From Arion vulgaris (lineage: Eukaryota > Mollusca > Gastropoda > Stylommatophora > Arionidae), in NCBI GenBank assembly GCA_020796225.1, contig CM036760.1, forward strand, positions 2,354,501-2,418,500: a stretch of 64,000 nucleotides of DNA, read 5' to 3'. Every line of letters begins with the position of its first letter. Position 1 is the stretch's first letter. The translations under genes and the position numbers were made by a program. The notes beneath the pieces were generated by a model. It saw only the letters and a list, made by a program, of their open reading frames with translations. It had not been told where the DNA came from and did not search any database. Shown one piece after another: positions 45,785 through 56,160 of this stretch.

Positions 45785-46135
45785 ATGTATGTTGAAGACC
45801 TGGCAGTACAGGCAGAAGAAGCAGCAAAAAAGTGTGATCAGGGAACAGTGTACAAAATTACAAAGCTAATAAGCGGAAAACATTACAGAAGATCAAATAC
45901 TCTCATAAAGGATAAGAATGGAATACTATTGACAACGGAAAAGGAACAAGAAATACGATGGACAGAGCATTTTAAAGAATTGCTAAACAGACCACCTCCA
46001 ACGGTAGTAGCAGACATACCAGAACCAACAGAGGAGTTAGAAATTGGCATTGAAACACCCAGCCAGGATGAGATCATTACAGCAATTAAATCTCTTAAGA
46101 ATAACAAGGCACCAGGAATGATAACTTAAACGCAG
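45785..46135 (+). pseudogene. LINE-A linker and start of the reverse transcriptase
   Basis: The frame VEDLAVQAEEAAKKCDQGTV, YKITKLISGK, KDKNGILLTTEKEQEIRWTE and FKELLNRPPP, then AIKSLKNNKAPG, the conserved entry into the palm (here KAPG then a frameshift). It precedes the open frame at 46224. Confidence 0.9.
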
Positions 46136-46223
46136 AACTATTCAAAATAGACCCAGAACTTGCAGCTAATATATTGCAACCCTTGTTTACTACTATTTGG
46201 AATGCCCAAATAATACCTGATGC

Positions 46224-47552
46224 ATGGAACAGAGGAGTCATCATCAAGATACCCAAAAGGGCTCCCTTGCCGATTGTAATAATTGGCGTGGAATAACACT
46301 GCTTTCTGTCCCAAGTAAAATCTTAAGCAAAATCATCGTACAACGTATTACTGACGCTGTGGATAAGAAACTGAGAAAGGAACAAGCAGGATTTCGCAGA
46401 GGACGGAGCTGTATAGGCCAAATAATTGCTCTTAGAAATATCATAGAACAATGCACAGAATGGCAAAGCAAACTCTATATCAACTTTGTAGATTTTGAAA
46501 AGGCTTTTGATAGCATACACCGCGAAAGTCTATGGCGTATCTTAAGATGGTATGGAATCCCACTGTGTTTTATAAATATTATAAAAAGCTGCTACAGCAA
46601 GTTTGCATGCAGTGTTGAAACTTCAGAACTAAAGTTTGAAGTAAAAACAGGCGTGCGACAAGGATGTGTTATGTCAGCCCTATTATTCAACACTGTCATA
46701 GATTGGGTGATGCGTAAAACAACGGAAGATAAGGCAAGAGGTATTAGATGGACGCTCACATCCACGCTGGAAGACCTAGATTTTGCAGATGACATCGCAC
46801 TCCTATCTCATACACATAGAGATATCCAGGAAAAGACCTGCCGCCTTAACCAATATAGTGAGATGGTTGGGCTGAAAATAAATCAGAAGAAAACTAAAGT
46901 AATGACTCTGAACATAGCAACCCCAGCACCAGTCAAACTAGAAGGTAAAACCCTCCGAGATACAACCGCATTCACATACCTTGGAAGTGTTATTAGCAAT
47001 GAAGGAGGCGCTGGATCTGACATTAAAAACAGACTGAGTAAAGCACGAAGTGCATTCATGACCCTTCAGACCGCCTGGAAATCTGCCCAATACAGCATCA
47101 GAACCAAGACTAGTATCTATAACAGCTGTGTGCTGTCAACTTTGCTGTACGGATCGGAATGCTGGAGAATGACAGAACAGGATATGTCCAGACTCTCCGC
47201 CTTTCATACAACTTGTCTGCGAAAAATCTTACGCGTGTACTGGCCGACTACTATCTCGAATCAAGAATTGCTTGCACGATGCCAACAAGAGAATATGGGC
47301 ACTATCATCCGAAGACGACGCTGGAGATGGATTGGACATGTGATGCGCATGGAGACTGGCTCCGACACGAAAACTGCACTGAGATGGACTCCAGAGGGTA
47401 GGCGAAAGCGTGGAAGACCCAAGACGACTTGGAGGAGAACGATAGAGCAAGAGCTGAAGGAAATGAATCATAGTTGGAACACAATACAGAGGAAGGCCAT
47501 GAACAGGGAAGAATGGTGTACGTTTGTTGCTGCCCTAAACGCCAGGGCGTAA
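46224..47552 (+). pseudogene. LINE-A reverse transcriptase, open C-terminal 442 codons
   Basis: Contains ADCNNWRGITLLSVPSKILS (motif 1-2), EQAGFRRGRSCIGQIIALRN, LYINFVDFEKAFDSIHRESL (motif A, catalytic Asp), VKTGVRQGCVMSALLFNTVI (motif B), LEDLDFADDIALLSH (motif C, ADD), FTYLGSVIS, VLSTLLYGSECWRM, FHTTCLRKILRVYWP, RRRRWRWIGHVMR, GRRKRGRPKTTWRR and EEWCTFVAALNARA before the stop at 47550. Every palm motif is intact, so this part is recent. It reads as one piece from about codon 5. The true start lies upstream across the frameshift near 46130, so no native start codon is chosen. Confidence 0.95.
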
Positions 47553-47578
47553 CAGGCTAAAGAGAGAGAGAGAGAGAG

Positions 47579-47955
47579 GTAGTTTTCTGATGGTTTCTTT
47601 TGTTGTCTTTCATGTTTCCGAGACATAGCACTGACTTCACATTTGATTGAAAGATTCTCAGCTTTGTGTAGGTCTCCTTTGGCTTCCATATCTTACTCAA
47701 TGCAATAAAGTTCCCTCTTGCTTTTTGTATTCTTATCTTGGCATCTTTGTTTGTTCCTCCTTCTGTGTCTATGTTGCTACCAAGGTATGTGTATGACTCT
47801 ACATTCTGTAGAGCTGTTTTCTCCAGCATAATCTGGTTTACATTTGCTGCATTTATTCTCATAACCTTGGTCTTTCCCTGTGTATTTTCAAACCTAGTTG
47901 CTGAGACTTATTATTTAGAATATGCAGCTCCTCTCACAATCCTCCAGAAAGTTTA
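47579..47955 (-). pseudogene. LINE-B host, 5' part
   Basis: The reverse strand reads GKTKVMRINAANVNQIMLEK, VESYTYLGSNIDTEGG, DAKIRIQKARGNFIALSKIW and IFQSNVKSVLC, then reaches the LINE-A insertion. 'YTYLGS' and the R(I)QKA(R) segment follow the palm in LINE proteins. It is 5' truncated near 47955, so no catalytic motif is left. The left 12 bases are the second target duplication. Confidence 0.9.
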
Positions 47956-48334
47956 GATATTTCAATGACACAATGTAATAATAGACTTTTCAATCATACA
48001 TTTATGTAGGTAACATTATAAGATTGGGCGCAAAGTTCTGCTATTGTAGATTTACTGGTTTTGCTGCAATTCGCTGTGGACTGGTGATATGAATTTTTGA
48101 AATGACTATAGGAAAACACTTATTACCGTTGAAGACCGTTGTTACATGTATACGCCCCTACTATGCTTCTGATACTTTTAGCATGCTGAGAAAGACCGAC
48201 CATCTAAAGGAAAATATGATTGCACAGTTTTTTATGTTGAAAACGGGCTCTACTCTACCTCCAAAAGTGAGCAGCTCGTTAACACGTCAGTCACATGATA
48301 GCATTTAGCACACATAATAACAATTTTTAGTTGA
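47956..48334. other. Gene-free spacer
   Basis: No motif-bearing frame. Nothing recognised. Confidence 0.5.
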
Positions 48335-48490
48335 AAATGGATAACAATTTGCAAACAAATCCTCTGCCTAGAAAATGGATACCAATTTGCAAACAAATCC
48401 TCTGCCTAGAAAATGGATACCAATTTGCAAACAAATCCTCTGCCTAGAAAATGGATACCAATTTGCAAACAAATCCTCTGCCTAGGAAAA
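48335..48490. repeat. 38-bp array, 4 copies
   Basis: The unit contains atggataccaatttgcaaac and aaatcctctgcctagaaa. Confidence 0.94.
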
Positions 48491-48656
48491 TTAATTTTAA
48501 TATGAAATAACCTATACATTATAACCATGGTTAAATTATATAGGAAACATCGCCTATGTTACGGAGTTTGTGTACTCCAGCGGAGACCTTCCTTTGTCAG
48601 AAAGAGATCTTAGCACTTATGATTATTAAAAAAAGCGCAATATTGATGGTCATATT
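48491..48656. other. Spacer
   Basis: Nothing recognised. Confidence 0.4.
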
Positions 48657-50395
48657 AATGAGTTAGTTAATCATGCAGTCAATGAAAGGATGAATTAGTT
48701 AATCATGCAGTCAATGAAAGGATGAATTAGTTAATCATGCAGTCAATGAAAGGATGAGTTAGTTAATCATGCAGTCAATGAAAGGATGAATTAGCTAATC
48801 ATGCAGTCAATGAAAGGATGAATTAGTTAATCATGCAGTCAATGAAAGGATGAATTAGTTAATCATGCAGTCAATGAAAGGATGAATTAGTTAATCATAC
48901 AGTCAATGAAAGGATGAATTAGTTAATCATGCAGTCAATGAAAGGATGAATTAGTTAATCATGCAGTCAATGAAAGGATGAATTAGTTAATCATGCAGTC
49001 AATGAAAGGATGAGTTAGTTAATCATGCAGTCAATGAAAGGATGAGTTAGTTAATCATGCAGTCAATGAAAGGATGAGTTAGTTAATCATGCAGTCAATG
49101 AAAGGATGAATTAGTTAATCATGCAGTCAATGAAAGGATGAATTAGTTAATCATGCAGTCAATGAAAGGATGATTTAGTTAATCATGCAGTCAATGAAAG
49201 GATGAATTAGTTAATCATGCAGTCAATGAAAGGATGAATTAGTTAATCATGCAGTCAATGAAAGGATGAATTAGTTAATCATGCAGTCAATGAAAGGATG
49301 AATTAGTTAATCATGCAGTCAATGAAAGGATGAATTAGTTAATCATGCAGTCAATGAAAGGATGAATTAGTTAATCATGCAGTCAATGAAAGGATGAATT
49401 AGTTAATCATGCAGTCAATGAAAGGATGAATTAGTTAATCATGCAGTCAATGAAAGGATGAATTAGTTAATCATGCAGTCAATGAAAGGATGAATTAGTT
49501 AATCATGCAGTCAATGAAAGGATGAATTAGTTAATCATGCAGTCAATGAAAGGATGAATTAGTTAATCATGCAGTCAATGAAAGGATGAATTAGTTAATC
49601 ATGCAGTCAATGAAAGGATGAATTAGTTAATCATGCAGTCAATGAAAGGATGAATTAGTTAATCATGCAGTCAATGAAAGGATGAATTATTTAATCATGC
49701 AGTCAATGAAAGGATGAATTAGTTAATCATGCAGTCAATGAAAGGATGAATTAGTTAATCATGCAGTCAATGAAAGGATGAATTAGTTAATCATGCAGTC
49801 AATGAAAGGATGAATTAGTTAATCATGCAGTCAATGAAAGGATGAATTAGTTAATCATGCAGTCAATGAAAGGATGATTTAGTTAATCATGCAGTGAATG
49901 AAAGGATGAATTAGTTAATCATGCAGTCAATGAAAGGATGAATTAGTTAATCATGCAGTCAATGAAAGGATGAGTTAGTTAATCATGCAGTCAATGAAAG
50001 GATGAATTAGTTAATCATGCAGTCAATGAAAGGATGAATTAGTTAATCATGCAGTCAATGAAAGGATGAGTTAGTTAATCATGCAGTCAATGAAAGGATG
50101 AATTAGCTAATCATGCAGTCAATGAAAGGATGAATTAGTTAATCATGCAGTCAATGAAAGGATGAATTAGTTAATCATGCAGTCAATGAAAGGATGAATT
50201 AGTTAATCATGCAGTCAATGAAAGGATGAATTAGTTAATCATACAGTCAATGAAAGGATGAATTAGTTAATCATGCAGTCAATGAAAGGATGAATTAGTT
50301 AATCATGCAGTCAATGAAAGGATGAGTTAGTTAATCATGCAGTCAATGAAAGGATGAGTTAGTTAATCATGCAGTCAATAGAAAAAAAGGATGAA
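48657..50395. repeat. 32-bp array, 54 copies, highly homogeneous
   Basis: Unit gatgaattagttaatcatgc agtcaatgaaag. Most units are identical. Rare variants (gagtt, agctaa, atacag, gattt) recur in similar order about 1312 bp (41 units) apart near both ends. A few units at the right end carry small insertions. There is no open frame, because the period is not a multiple of three. Confidence 0.98.
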
Positions 50396-50887
50396 TTAGT
50401 TTTCTAGAAAGATGATATTGATGGCAAATATGATCGACTCATAAATGAACAGAGGTTATAAAGTTTTAAAAAATTGAATCATACATAACGGAACAATAAA
50501 TAAGGAACTTCTCCACAATAAAAGAAACTTGGATGTATGAGTCATGTAATACGAGGAAGTTAACAACATCTAAAGAATTCCAAGAAACCAGTTTAATATA
50601 TTCAAACAATTATTTCCCAAAAAAGCAAGGTCATATAATATACGCATTCATGCAATAAAAAAGGAAATATAAAAACAGAGAAATATGATCGTATTAAATA
50701 GGCATGTTAAATCGATAGTGCATGTTATAATGTAACAAGGATGGATTTCTTTGTTATATAGAATATGTTGGAAAGTGAAACAATACTTACAGAGGTTTGT
50801 TGGTGGTGTTGTTGTCAAACCCCAGGAATTCGCTATTTTTCCTGTATTTGGTGGGGGAGAGAACACGGCTTTCTTGCAGACCCAGAC
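50396..50887. other. Gene-free spacer
   Basis: AT-rich; no supported feature. Confidence 0.5.
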
Positions 50888-51160
50888 ACCTTCAGCAACT
50901 CTAGGCGTGTAGTGATATGCTTAATGTTGCAGAAACCTTCAGCAACTCTAGGCGTGTAGTGATATGCTTAATGTTGCAGAAACCTTCAGCAACTCTAGGC
51001 GTGTAGTGATATGCTTAGTGTTGCAGAAACCTTCAACAACTCTAGGCGTGTAGTGATATGCTTAATGTTGCAGAAATCTTCAACAACTCTAGGCGTGTAG
51101 TGATATGCTTAATGTTGCAGAAACCTTCAACAACTCTAGGCGTGTAGTGATATGCTTAGT
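50888..51160. repeat. 47-bp array, 6 copies
   Basis: Unit aaaccttcagcaactctagg, cgtgtagtgatatgcttaat, gttgcag. Copies 4-6 have 'caacaactc'. Confidence 0.94.
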
Positions 51161-51495
51161 GTTGTGGAGACCCCTACTCTGGTAGGGTCTATTGGTCACC
51201 ACTGCAGTATCCTCGCATTTCTAGCGCGGTAGACGCTCTAAAGACATCACTTATTGGTCACAAGGGGAAATCTGCATGTGATTATAGTCCAAAAAGCCAC
51301 TTCCGCGATAGCTCTAGAATCTGGAACAGCCACCCGTTGACCACTCTGTGTGACCCAAGTGTGATGTTCGTCATAGAGGGTGCCGTGCGAAGACCTACAT
51401 GGAAAAACTTTTGTGTTCACTCGAACGATCAATTTTCGGATGTTTTATTGGCCTGTTTCATCAGAGCCTGAGATTGTGCGCGCATTGTACTGTTT
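51161..51495. other. Unclassified spacer
   Basis: Moderately GC-rich sequence between two repeats. At 51455-51515 'tgtttcatcagagcctgaga' is duplicated. No coding recognised. Confidence 0.45.
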
Positions 51496-51499
51496 CATC

Positions 51500-51900
51500 A
51501 GAGCCTGAGATTGTAGCAAGGATAGAAACAAGAAGAAATTGGTTTAGAAATGAAGACATTAGAAACAACGTAGGTACAACATCAGTACTGTACAACATCA
51601 GTACTGTACAACATCAGTACTGTACAACATCAGTACTGTACAACATCAGTACTGAACTTCATCAAGAATCAACAAATTAAATGGTCCGGCCACATTAACA
51701 GATTATCAACAGACAGTGCACCTCAAAGAGCAATGTTGCTCCGATACAATGGATACAAAGTAAACGGTCAGCCACGCAAAATGTGGACCTCAGAGATAAC
51801 AGATGCGACGAAAGACACTATATATGAAGCGCACTCAATGACTCATTCTAGAAATATTTTCATATCATGAAGCTGTACGGCAAGACAAGATTGGAGACAA
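51500..51900 (+). pseudogene. LINE-G-like C-terminal fragment with internal 16-bp array
   Basis: The frame RIETRRNWFRNEDIRNNVGT leads into six 16-bp units, then IKNQQIKWSGHINRLSTDSA, PQRAMLLRYNGYKVNGQPRK and MWTSEITDAT. 'QIKWxGH' and '(G)QPRKxW' are the conserved post-palm pair. The array replaces the expected 'VLxYI' stretch, again inside a LINE C-terminus. Confidence 0.82.
51566..51655. repeat. 16-bp array, 6 copies
   Basis: Unit tacaacatcagtactg. Confidence 0.95.
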
Positions 51901-52021
51901 GAAAAAAGAAGCAATGATTTTATATCTGGTATGTCCTCTTCTAGACAGTAACAGCTCTTGTATATGTTGGAACATAATAATAAAAATAATAAACAGTTGT
52001 ATGAGACTGACCAAATGCCAA

Positions 52022-52110
52022 CATACACATATTAAAATACAACATACACATACTAAAATACAACATACACATATTAAAATACAACATACACATACTAAAA
52101 TACAACATAC
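52022..52110. repeat. 21-bp array, about 4 copies
   Basis: Unit caacatacacatattaaaat a, with alternating tatt/tact. It abuts the LINE-C tail. Confidence 0.9.
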
Positions 52111-52195
52111 ACATTCTATTCTTCTCCTACAGTTATAAGTTACATTGGGGCTTGCAAGCAATTTTTCCATATCGCTGCAACTCGTTCAATCTCTG

Positions 52196-52396
52196 TTCGT
52201 TTTTATTCCCAGATTGTCATTAGATAGGTTTATGTTTCCACATGTAATCGTCCATTTGTAGTGTTCCTCGAAATTCGTCATTCTTGTTGTGTTGTTTGCT
52301 TGATAAAGGCCTTTGGTCGAAACGTTGCTGTTTATCGTCACTGTTTATGTATTTTGTAAAACTGTAGTACTTTGTGTTTACGTGTTTAGCTATTTC
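52196..52396 (+). mobile_element. 201-bp insertion with hammerhead-like motif and 10-bp target duplications
   Basis: Flanked by TCAATCTCTG at 52186-52195 and 52397-52406. The body shares 'gaaattcgtcattcttgttg', 'gataaaggcctttggtcg', 'aaacgttgctg' and 'tgtagtacttt' with each arm of the foldback at 22295-22670. No coding and no tRNA-like promoter. I infer a small non-autonomous element of the Penelope or retrozyme kind. Confidence 0.78.
52274..52325 (+). ncRNA. Hammerhead-ribozyme-like motif (best of three)
   Basis: CGTC at 52276-52279, then TTGATAAAG at 52300-52308, GGCC-TTT-GGTC stem II and GAAACG ending at 52324. Another CGTC follows at 52336. Stem III can form from CGT/ACG. The core departs from CTGATGA at two invariant positions (C3 to T, G8 to A). 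Confidence 0.4.
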
Positions 52397-52427
52397 TCAA
52401 TCTCTGCAATGCAATGAAGTCCGATAT

Positions 52428-52582
52428 ACAACGATATATAAGTTTCATGGCTGTGAATCCCACTCGCTGACCAGATTGAGAGAGCTAGGTGTCAATATTG
52501 GTGCAGTCCGAAAAGAACGATATACCAAATTTACAAAATAGATTGATTAATTAACATCGAACTTGTGTGTTGTGCCGCTACT
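52428..52582. mobile_element. 155-bp unidentified insertion with 12-bp target duplications
   Basis: Bounded by GAAGTCCGATAT (52416-52427) and GAAGTCTGATAT (52583-52594). The body contains 'gattgattaattaac' near its right end. I recognise no family. Confidence 0.65.
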
Positions 52583-52650
52583 GAAGTCTGATATTTCCCT
52601 CCTCTTTCAGGAAAGTTAGTTTCAGAGCTTCTCTAGGGTATTCTTTGTTT

Positions 52651-53106
52651 AATGCGCATGGTAGGGTTGTTGCAGAGCGAAGTGGGGCATACAGGACAAC
52701 TACTTCTAGTATGAGGATGGAGGTTGAGGCCGTTACTGCTGCCCTCCATTGGATTTCTGGGACTTCATTTACTGGGGCAGTTGTTGTATCTGACTCTCAG
52801 TCGATGCTTCACAAGATCCAGAAGGGCAGGTTTCGGTATGAGTGGATGTCGTCTATAGAAGTTTCTAACTTCCAGCGGCTTACGTGGATATACTGTCCTG
52901 GGCATGCGGGTGTTTACGGTAATGAGAGAGCGGACAGGCTTGCATCAACAGCATCGATTGTTGGGGAGTTGAAGATGGATAAGGGGATATTCTTCGGTCT
53001 CTTCGAGACTCTCTGTTGGATGAGGACACTAAAATCGATGTTGAATCGATCAAGCGATTTAAGCAGTTTGGAATTACCCTTTGTTCAAGTCGAACTGGAT
53101 GCCTGA
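52651..53106 (+). pseudogene. LINE-R RNase H domain, C-terminal part
   Basis: The frame reads NAHGRVVAERSGAYRTTTSS, MRMEVEAVTAALHWI (Glu of the active site), GAVVVSDSQSMLHKI (Asp, SDS), LTWIYCPGHAGVYGNERADR (the His/Asp end) and LDEDT-type residues just past a frame change at about 53010, then GCLRGRVRGVFNQRATGTIS. RNase H would remove the RNA strand during element copying. The first catalytic Asp segment (YTDGS) lies upstream of the truncation, so it is inactive. Confidence 0.93.
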
Positions 53107-53258
53107 GAGGCAGAGTGAGAGGTGTGTTTAATCAGCGAGCCACAGGAACCATCAGTATGCATATTCTTCGATATCTGTTGGGGAGACTGAGCACCTATGG
53201 GTTTGCCCGGAGTGCAATGACGTCAGTTTAGTAACCAATAACCAATAACCAATAACCA
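52651..53258 (+). mobile_element. LINE-R insertion, 5' truncated, with 11-bp target duplications
   Basis: Flanked by ATTCTTTGTTT at 52640-52650 and 53259-53269. It starts abruptly inside RNase H coding and ends in repeated 'aataacc', the 3' tail. This is a typical 5'-truncated LINE insertion. Confidence 0.94.
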
Positions 53259-53345
53259 ATTCTTTGTTTCTTGAATAATTTGTATCTCATCTCAATGCCT
53301 GCTTTGTGATTATTTGATCATTTCTCCTCAAAGTATGCATGAATG

Positions 53346-53544
53346 GACACGGTCGCAACGATACGGAACTTTAAAGCAAGCTTTACTTCTCCCAACAGAA
53401 GCAATAATTGAACTGTATTAATTCAAGCGGACGACGTAGCTATATATCTTCTTCAATGATGCAGCATCCACGGCACGTTTCAATGTGTTCATTCCCACCA
53501 TCCGATTGGCATCTGGCAATGCCGAGATCTACTGAAATTTAGAT
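53346..53544. other. Spacer
   Basis: No feature recognised. Confidence 0.4.
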
Positions 53545-53760
53545 ATCAGTCCAAATACACAAAATAAGAAGCTCATCCCGTCCCGAATACAGGGAATAAG
53601 AAGCTCTCATCCCGTCCCGAATACAGGGAATAAGAAGCTCATCCCGTCCCGAATACTCGGAACAAGAAGCTCATCCCGTCCCAACTACTCGGAATAAAAA
53701 ACTCATAACGTCATACAAATACTCAGAATGAGAAACTCATCACGACATTCATATACTCGG
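53545..53760. repeat. About 32-bp array, 5-6 imperfect copies
   Basis: Unit 'aagaagctcatcccgtcccg' then 'aatacagggaat'. Later units drift to 'aactcataacgtcatacaaa'. Confidence 0.88.
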
Positions 53761-54270
53761 GGTCAAAGGCGCAATTCTAGGGACAACGGTGAGCCAGGAT
53801 TAGTGAGTTGGCACTAATCCAGATCCTACCCCACCTCCACGACGTGACCCTGGAAACAAGTAGAGGATACTGTCTGGCTAAGTGGGTAGGGATCGAGGGA
53901 GAGCTACTCTGGTTTAAGTAGTGATGCAAGAGCAGTTACGCTATACGAGATCTACTCGGAAGATAGACGAAAAGAATCCCCAAGTGACTGTCTCTGCCCA
54001 TCTCTCCCGGCCGATAGGAAAAGCGAAATAAATAAACAAAACGTGATGAGGGGTGCATCCAGAGAACAGACGTGGGCTCACTTGGGGCGAAACTCGGAGC
54101 ACTGAGGTGGGGGCCTAAATTAGGCTGCGTGTCCTGACAGTCTCGAGGCATGGTAGATGTGTGCACGGTGCGTGACCCGATAAACATGGTGAACAGGCAT
54201 CAAGATAGAGCGAACACGCATATGGACGACAAACAGGTGAGCCCACTGGTAGGGCAGACATGCACGATAT
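53761..54270. other. GC-richer unclassified segment
   Basis: Clearly higher in G and C than its surroundings, with 'ccaggattagtgagttggca', 'ggtgggggcctaaattaggc'. Frames are short. Possibly the 5' untranslated part of a retroelement. No match within the window. Confidence 0.4.
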
Positions 54271-54829
54271 AACATCAAATGTTTATTGTATACAAATTCA
54301 TATATTAAAATATGTAAAAAAAAACAAATATTATCTTAGAGAACTTGTCAGCCAGATAATAACAAATATTATCAGAAGCAGAACAATCAATATTACTTTT
54401 TTAACTCCACAAATGATTCTATATTTTGAATCGTCAAGAAAAGTAGGAGTATAATTATTCTTCTATGCATGTTGAACACGATCAGCCATCCGTGATCCGT
54501 GTCGTGTCAGTTTCTGAAGTAATGATTTGTTGTAGACAACATACCAGCATTGCCTGCATCAGGTAGATCCCACACATATTATGTATAGAGTTAAGTATTC
54601 AGGTTTAAACACAGTCTCTGAACTGTCAATCAATGGAAAACTACAAGTAGCTATTAAGTCTCATAGTATATAACATGGTATATATATATCTAGCAGTCTA
54701 GCAGGTGTATTGTTACATCAGATTTAGCGGTGTATACAAAATCGTAGTTACATGTCAATGTAAAAGTCAACGTGTATTTATTGCATACCTCCAGCACTGT
54801 TGCTATTTACCTGATATATAGTCTATATT
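54271..54829. other. Gene-free spacer
   Basis: AT-rich, nothing supported. Confidence 0.5.
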
Positions 54830-54945
54830 GGCTATCCCCAGGTGGAGGATGGAATTGGTTGTCCACTCTTGCCGTTAAGCGTAAGGGTGGGAGCTTTAAT
54901 TTGCGTCCCAGGGCCAGCTGAGTCGCCTTGTTGTGTTATCATCAT
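54830..54945 (-). pseudogene. LINE-E 3' end fragment
   Basis: The reverse strand reads QGDSAGPGTQIKAPTLTLNG, KSGQPIPSSTWG then a stop. It matches the ends at 60480-60700 and 62265-63115 (LTARVDxxxPSSTW). Confidence 0.85.
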
Positions 54946-55400
54946 CTGCAGGTGTCGTTTCCGTATTGAAGGTTGGCGGCAATAAATCTGCAGCATCTTC
55001 CGTCTTTCGCCTTGGTGTTGTACTCTGCCAGACTGTAACCTGTCCATTTCTTAAAGTTTCCTCCCACTTATCTCTCGGTCTTCCTCTTGCTCTTACCCCC
55101 CTTCTCCCCTCAACTTTCCCTCTAGTAAATGTTTTATAATGGTGTCATGTCTTTTTATGTGCCCAAAATACTTTACTTGTCTGAATTTTATTTCTCTTAA
55201 TAATGATTTTTTTCATGCCTAATTTTCCTAAAACCTGTTTATTTGTCTGTTTTTCTGTCCATGAAACTCTACCTATTCGTCTATATATCCACATTTCAAA
55301 TGCATCAATTCTGTCTTCTAACTATTTGTTCATTGTCCATGTTTCCGAACCATACATTAATATAAGATATATATAGTAATTTGATCATACTCATGTTTAG
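54946..55400 (-). pseudogene. LINE-H C-terminal fragment
   Basis: Reverse-strand pieces in several frames: REIKFRQVKYFGHIKRHDTI, LEGKLRGEGG, then GRxRxxWxENxxKWTGYSL-type residues and KDGRCCRFIAANLQYGND. 'KYFGHIKRH' and 'LLEGKLRG' are typical of the LINE region after the palm. It joins directly to the LINE-E tail, a chimera or adjacent insertion. Confidence 0.75.
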
Positions 55401-55489
55401 CCTGTTTGTTATTTGTTTGGATGTCAGTAATATACTGGTGTGTTATATCCGTGTTTATTTAGTGTGTGCTTGATAATTATTCCTTCTAT

Positions 55490-55720
55490 ATCATCTTCGT
55501 GTTCCGATTGACACATAAGGCTTCCACAAGAGACGTTCCTGTTGCCGTTCTGCAGCCTTTCTACCAACCGTCTCCTACGTCAGCCCACACTGCTTCAACT
55601 CTCTCTCCTCCGTTCTTCTCCATGTTTTCTTTGGACGCCCAGGCCTTCTCTTCCCACCCGCTGTCGATCTGAGAGCTGTCCCAACCAATGCCCCCACTGG
55701 CATTCGACACACATGTTATT
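55490..55720 (-). pseudogene. LINE-F C-terminal fragment, unexpanded
   Basis: Colinear with 10560-10800: 'cataaggcttccacaagaga', 'gccgttctgcagcctttcta', 'ctgagagctgtcccaaccaa' and 'ccactggcattcgacacaca'. Here the 64-bp segment is present once. It shows the ancestral state of the array at 10737. Confidence 0.85.
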
Positions 55721-56160
55721 GGTTAATGAACTAAAATCACCACACTCCGGGAATACTCATAGGTGCTCAGTCTCTTCCAAGTGATTTCGATGAGTATGCA
55801 TACTGATGGTTTCTGTGGCTCGCTGGTTAAACACACTTCTCTCTCTACCCCTCAAGCAGCCAGCGCTACTTGTACAACGTGTAGTTCTAAGCTCCCTAAA
55901 GCTTTCTATTTATTCAATGTATGTTTTAGTGTTATCATCCAACAGTTGGTCGCCAGGAGACCGAAGAACTTTCCATCTTAAACTCTCCATCAGTCGATGC
56001 TTTCAATGCAAGAATGTCAGCTCTCTCGTTGCCGCGAACACCCGCATGACCAGGACTGTAGATCCACGTGTTTCTCTGGAGGTTGGACATCTTTATAGAC
56101 GACTCCCATTCATACCACATTCTGCCATTCTGGATCTGCCTAAGCATGGTCTGCTTATCC
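55720..56160 (-). pseudogene. LINE-R fragment with RNase H C-terminus
   Basis: The reverse strand reads MLRQIQNGRMWYEWESSIKM, NTWIYSPGHAGVRGNERADI, then the C-terminal region, with 3' end 'ggttaatgaactaaaatcac'-type tail on + at 55720. The histidine motif and final Asp are present, and the upstream catalytic half is missing. It lies between a LINE-F and a LINE-E fragment. Confidence 0.88.

Larger units (their letters stand above)
44305..47578 (+). mobile_element. LINE-A, near full-length non-LTR retrotransposon
   Basis: A 3274-bp insertion bounded by 12-bp target duplications. The 5' leader (cctccccatgaggccattac) is followed by endonuclease coding, a linker, the reverse transcriptase, a stop at 47550, and a short untranslated end finishing in (AG)n. 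A 3' simple-repeat tail and target duplication indicate target-primed reverse transcription. At least four frameshifts or stops lie in the 5' half, while the last 442 codons are open. Confidence 0.95.
52130..53345 (-). pseudogene. LINE-C 3' end split by three insertions
   Basis: LINE-C tail pieces in correct order: 52130-52195 (tgcaagcaatttttccatat), 52397-52427 (caatctctgcaatgcaatga), 52583-52650 (tgatatttccctcctctttc, aggaaagttagtttcagagc) and 53259-53340 (tcaatgcctgctttgtga, 'atttctcctcaaagta'). The three gaps are each bounded by a short direct duplication. The remnant encodes nothing intact. Confidence 0.85.
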
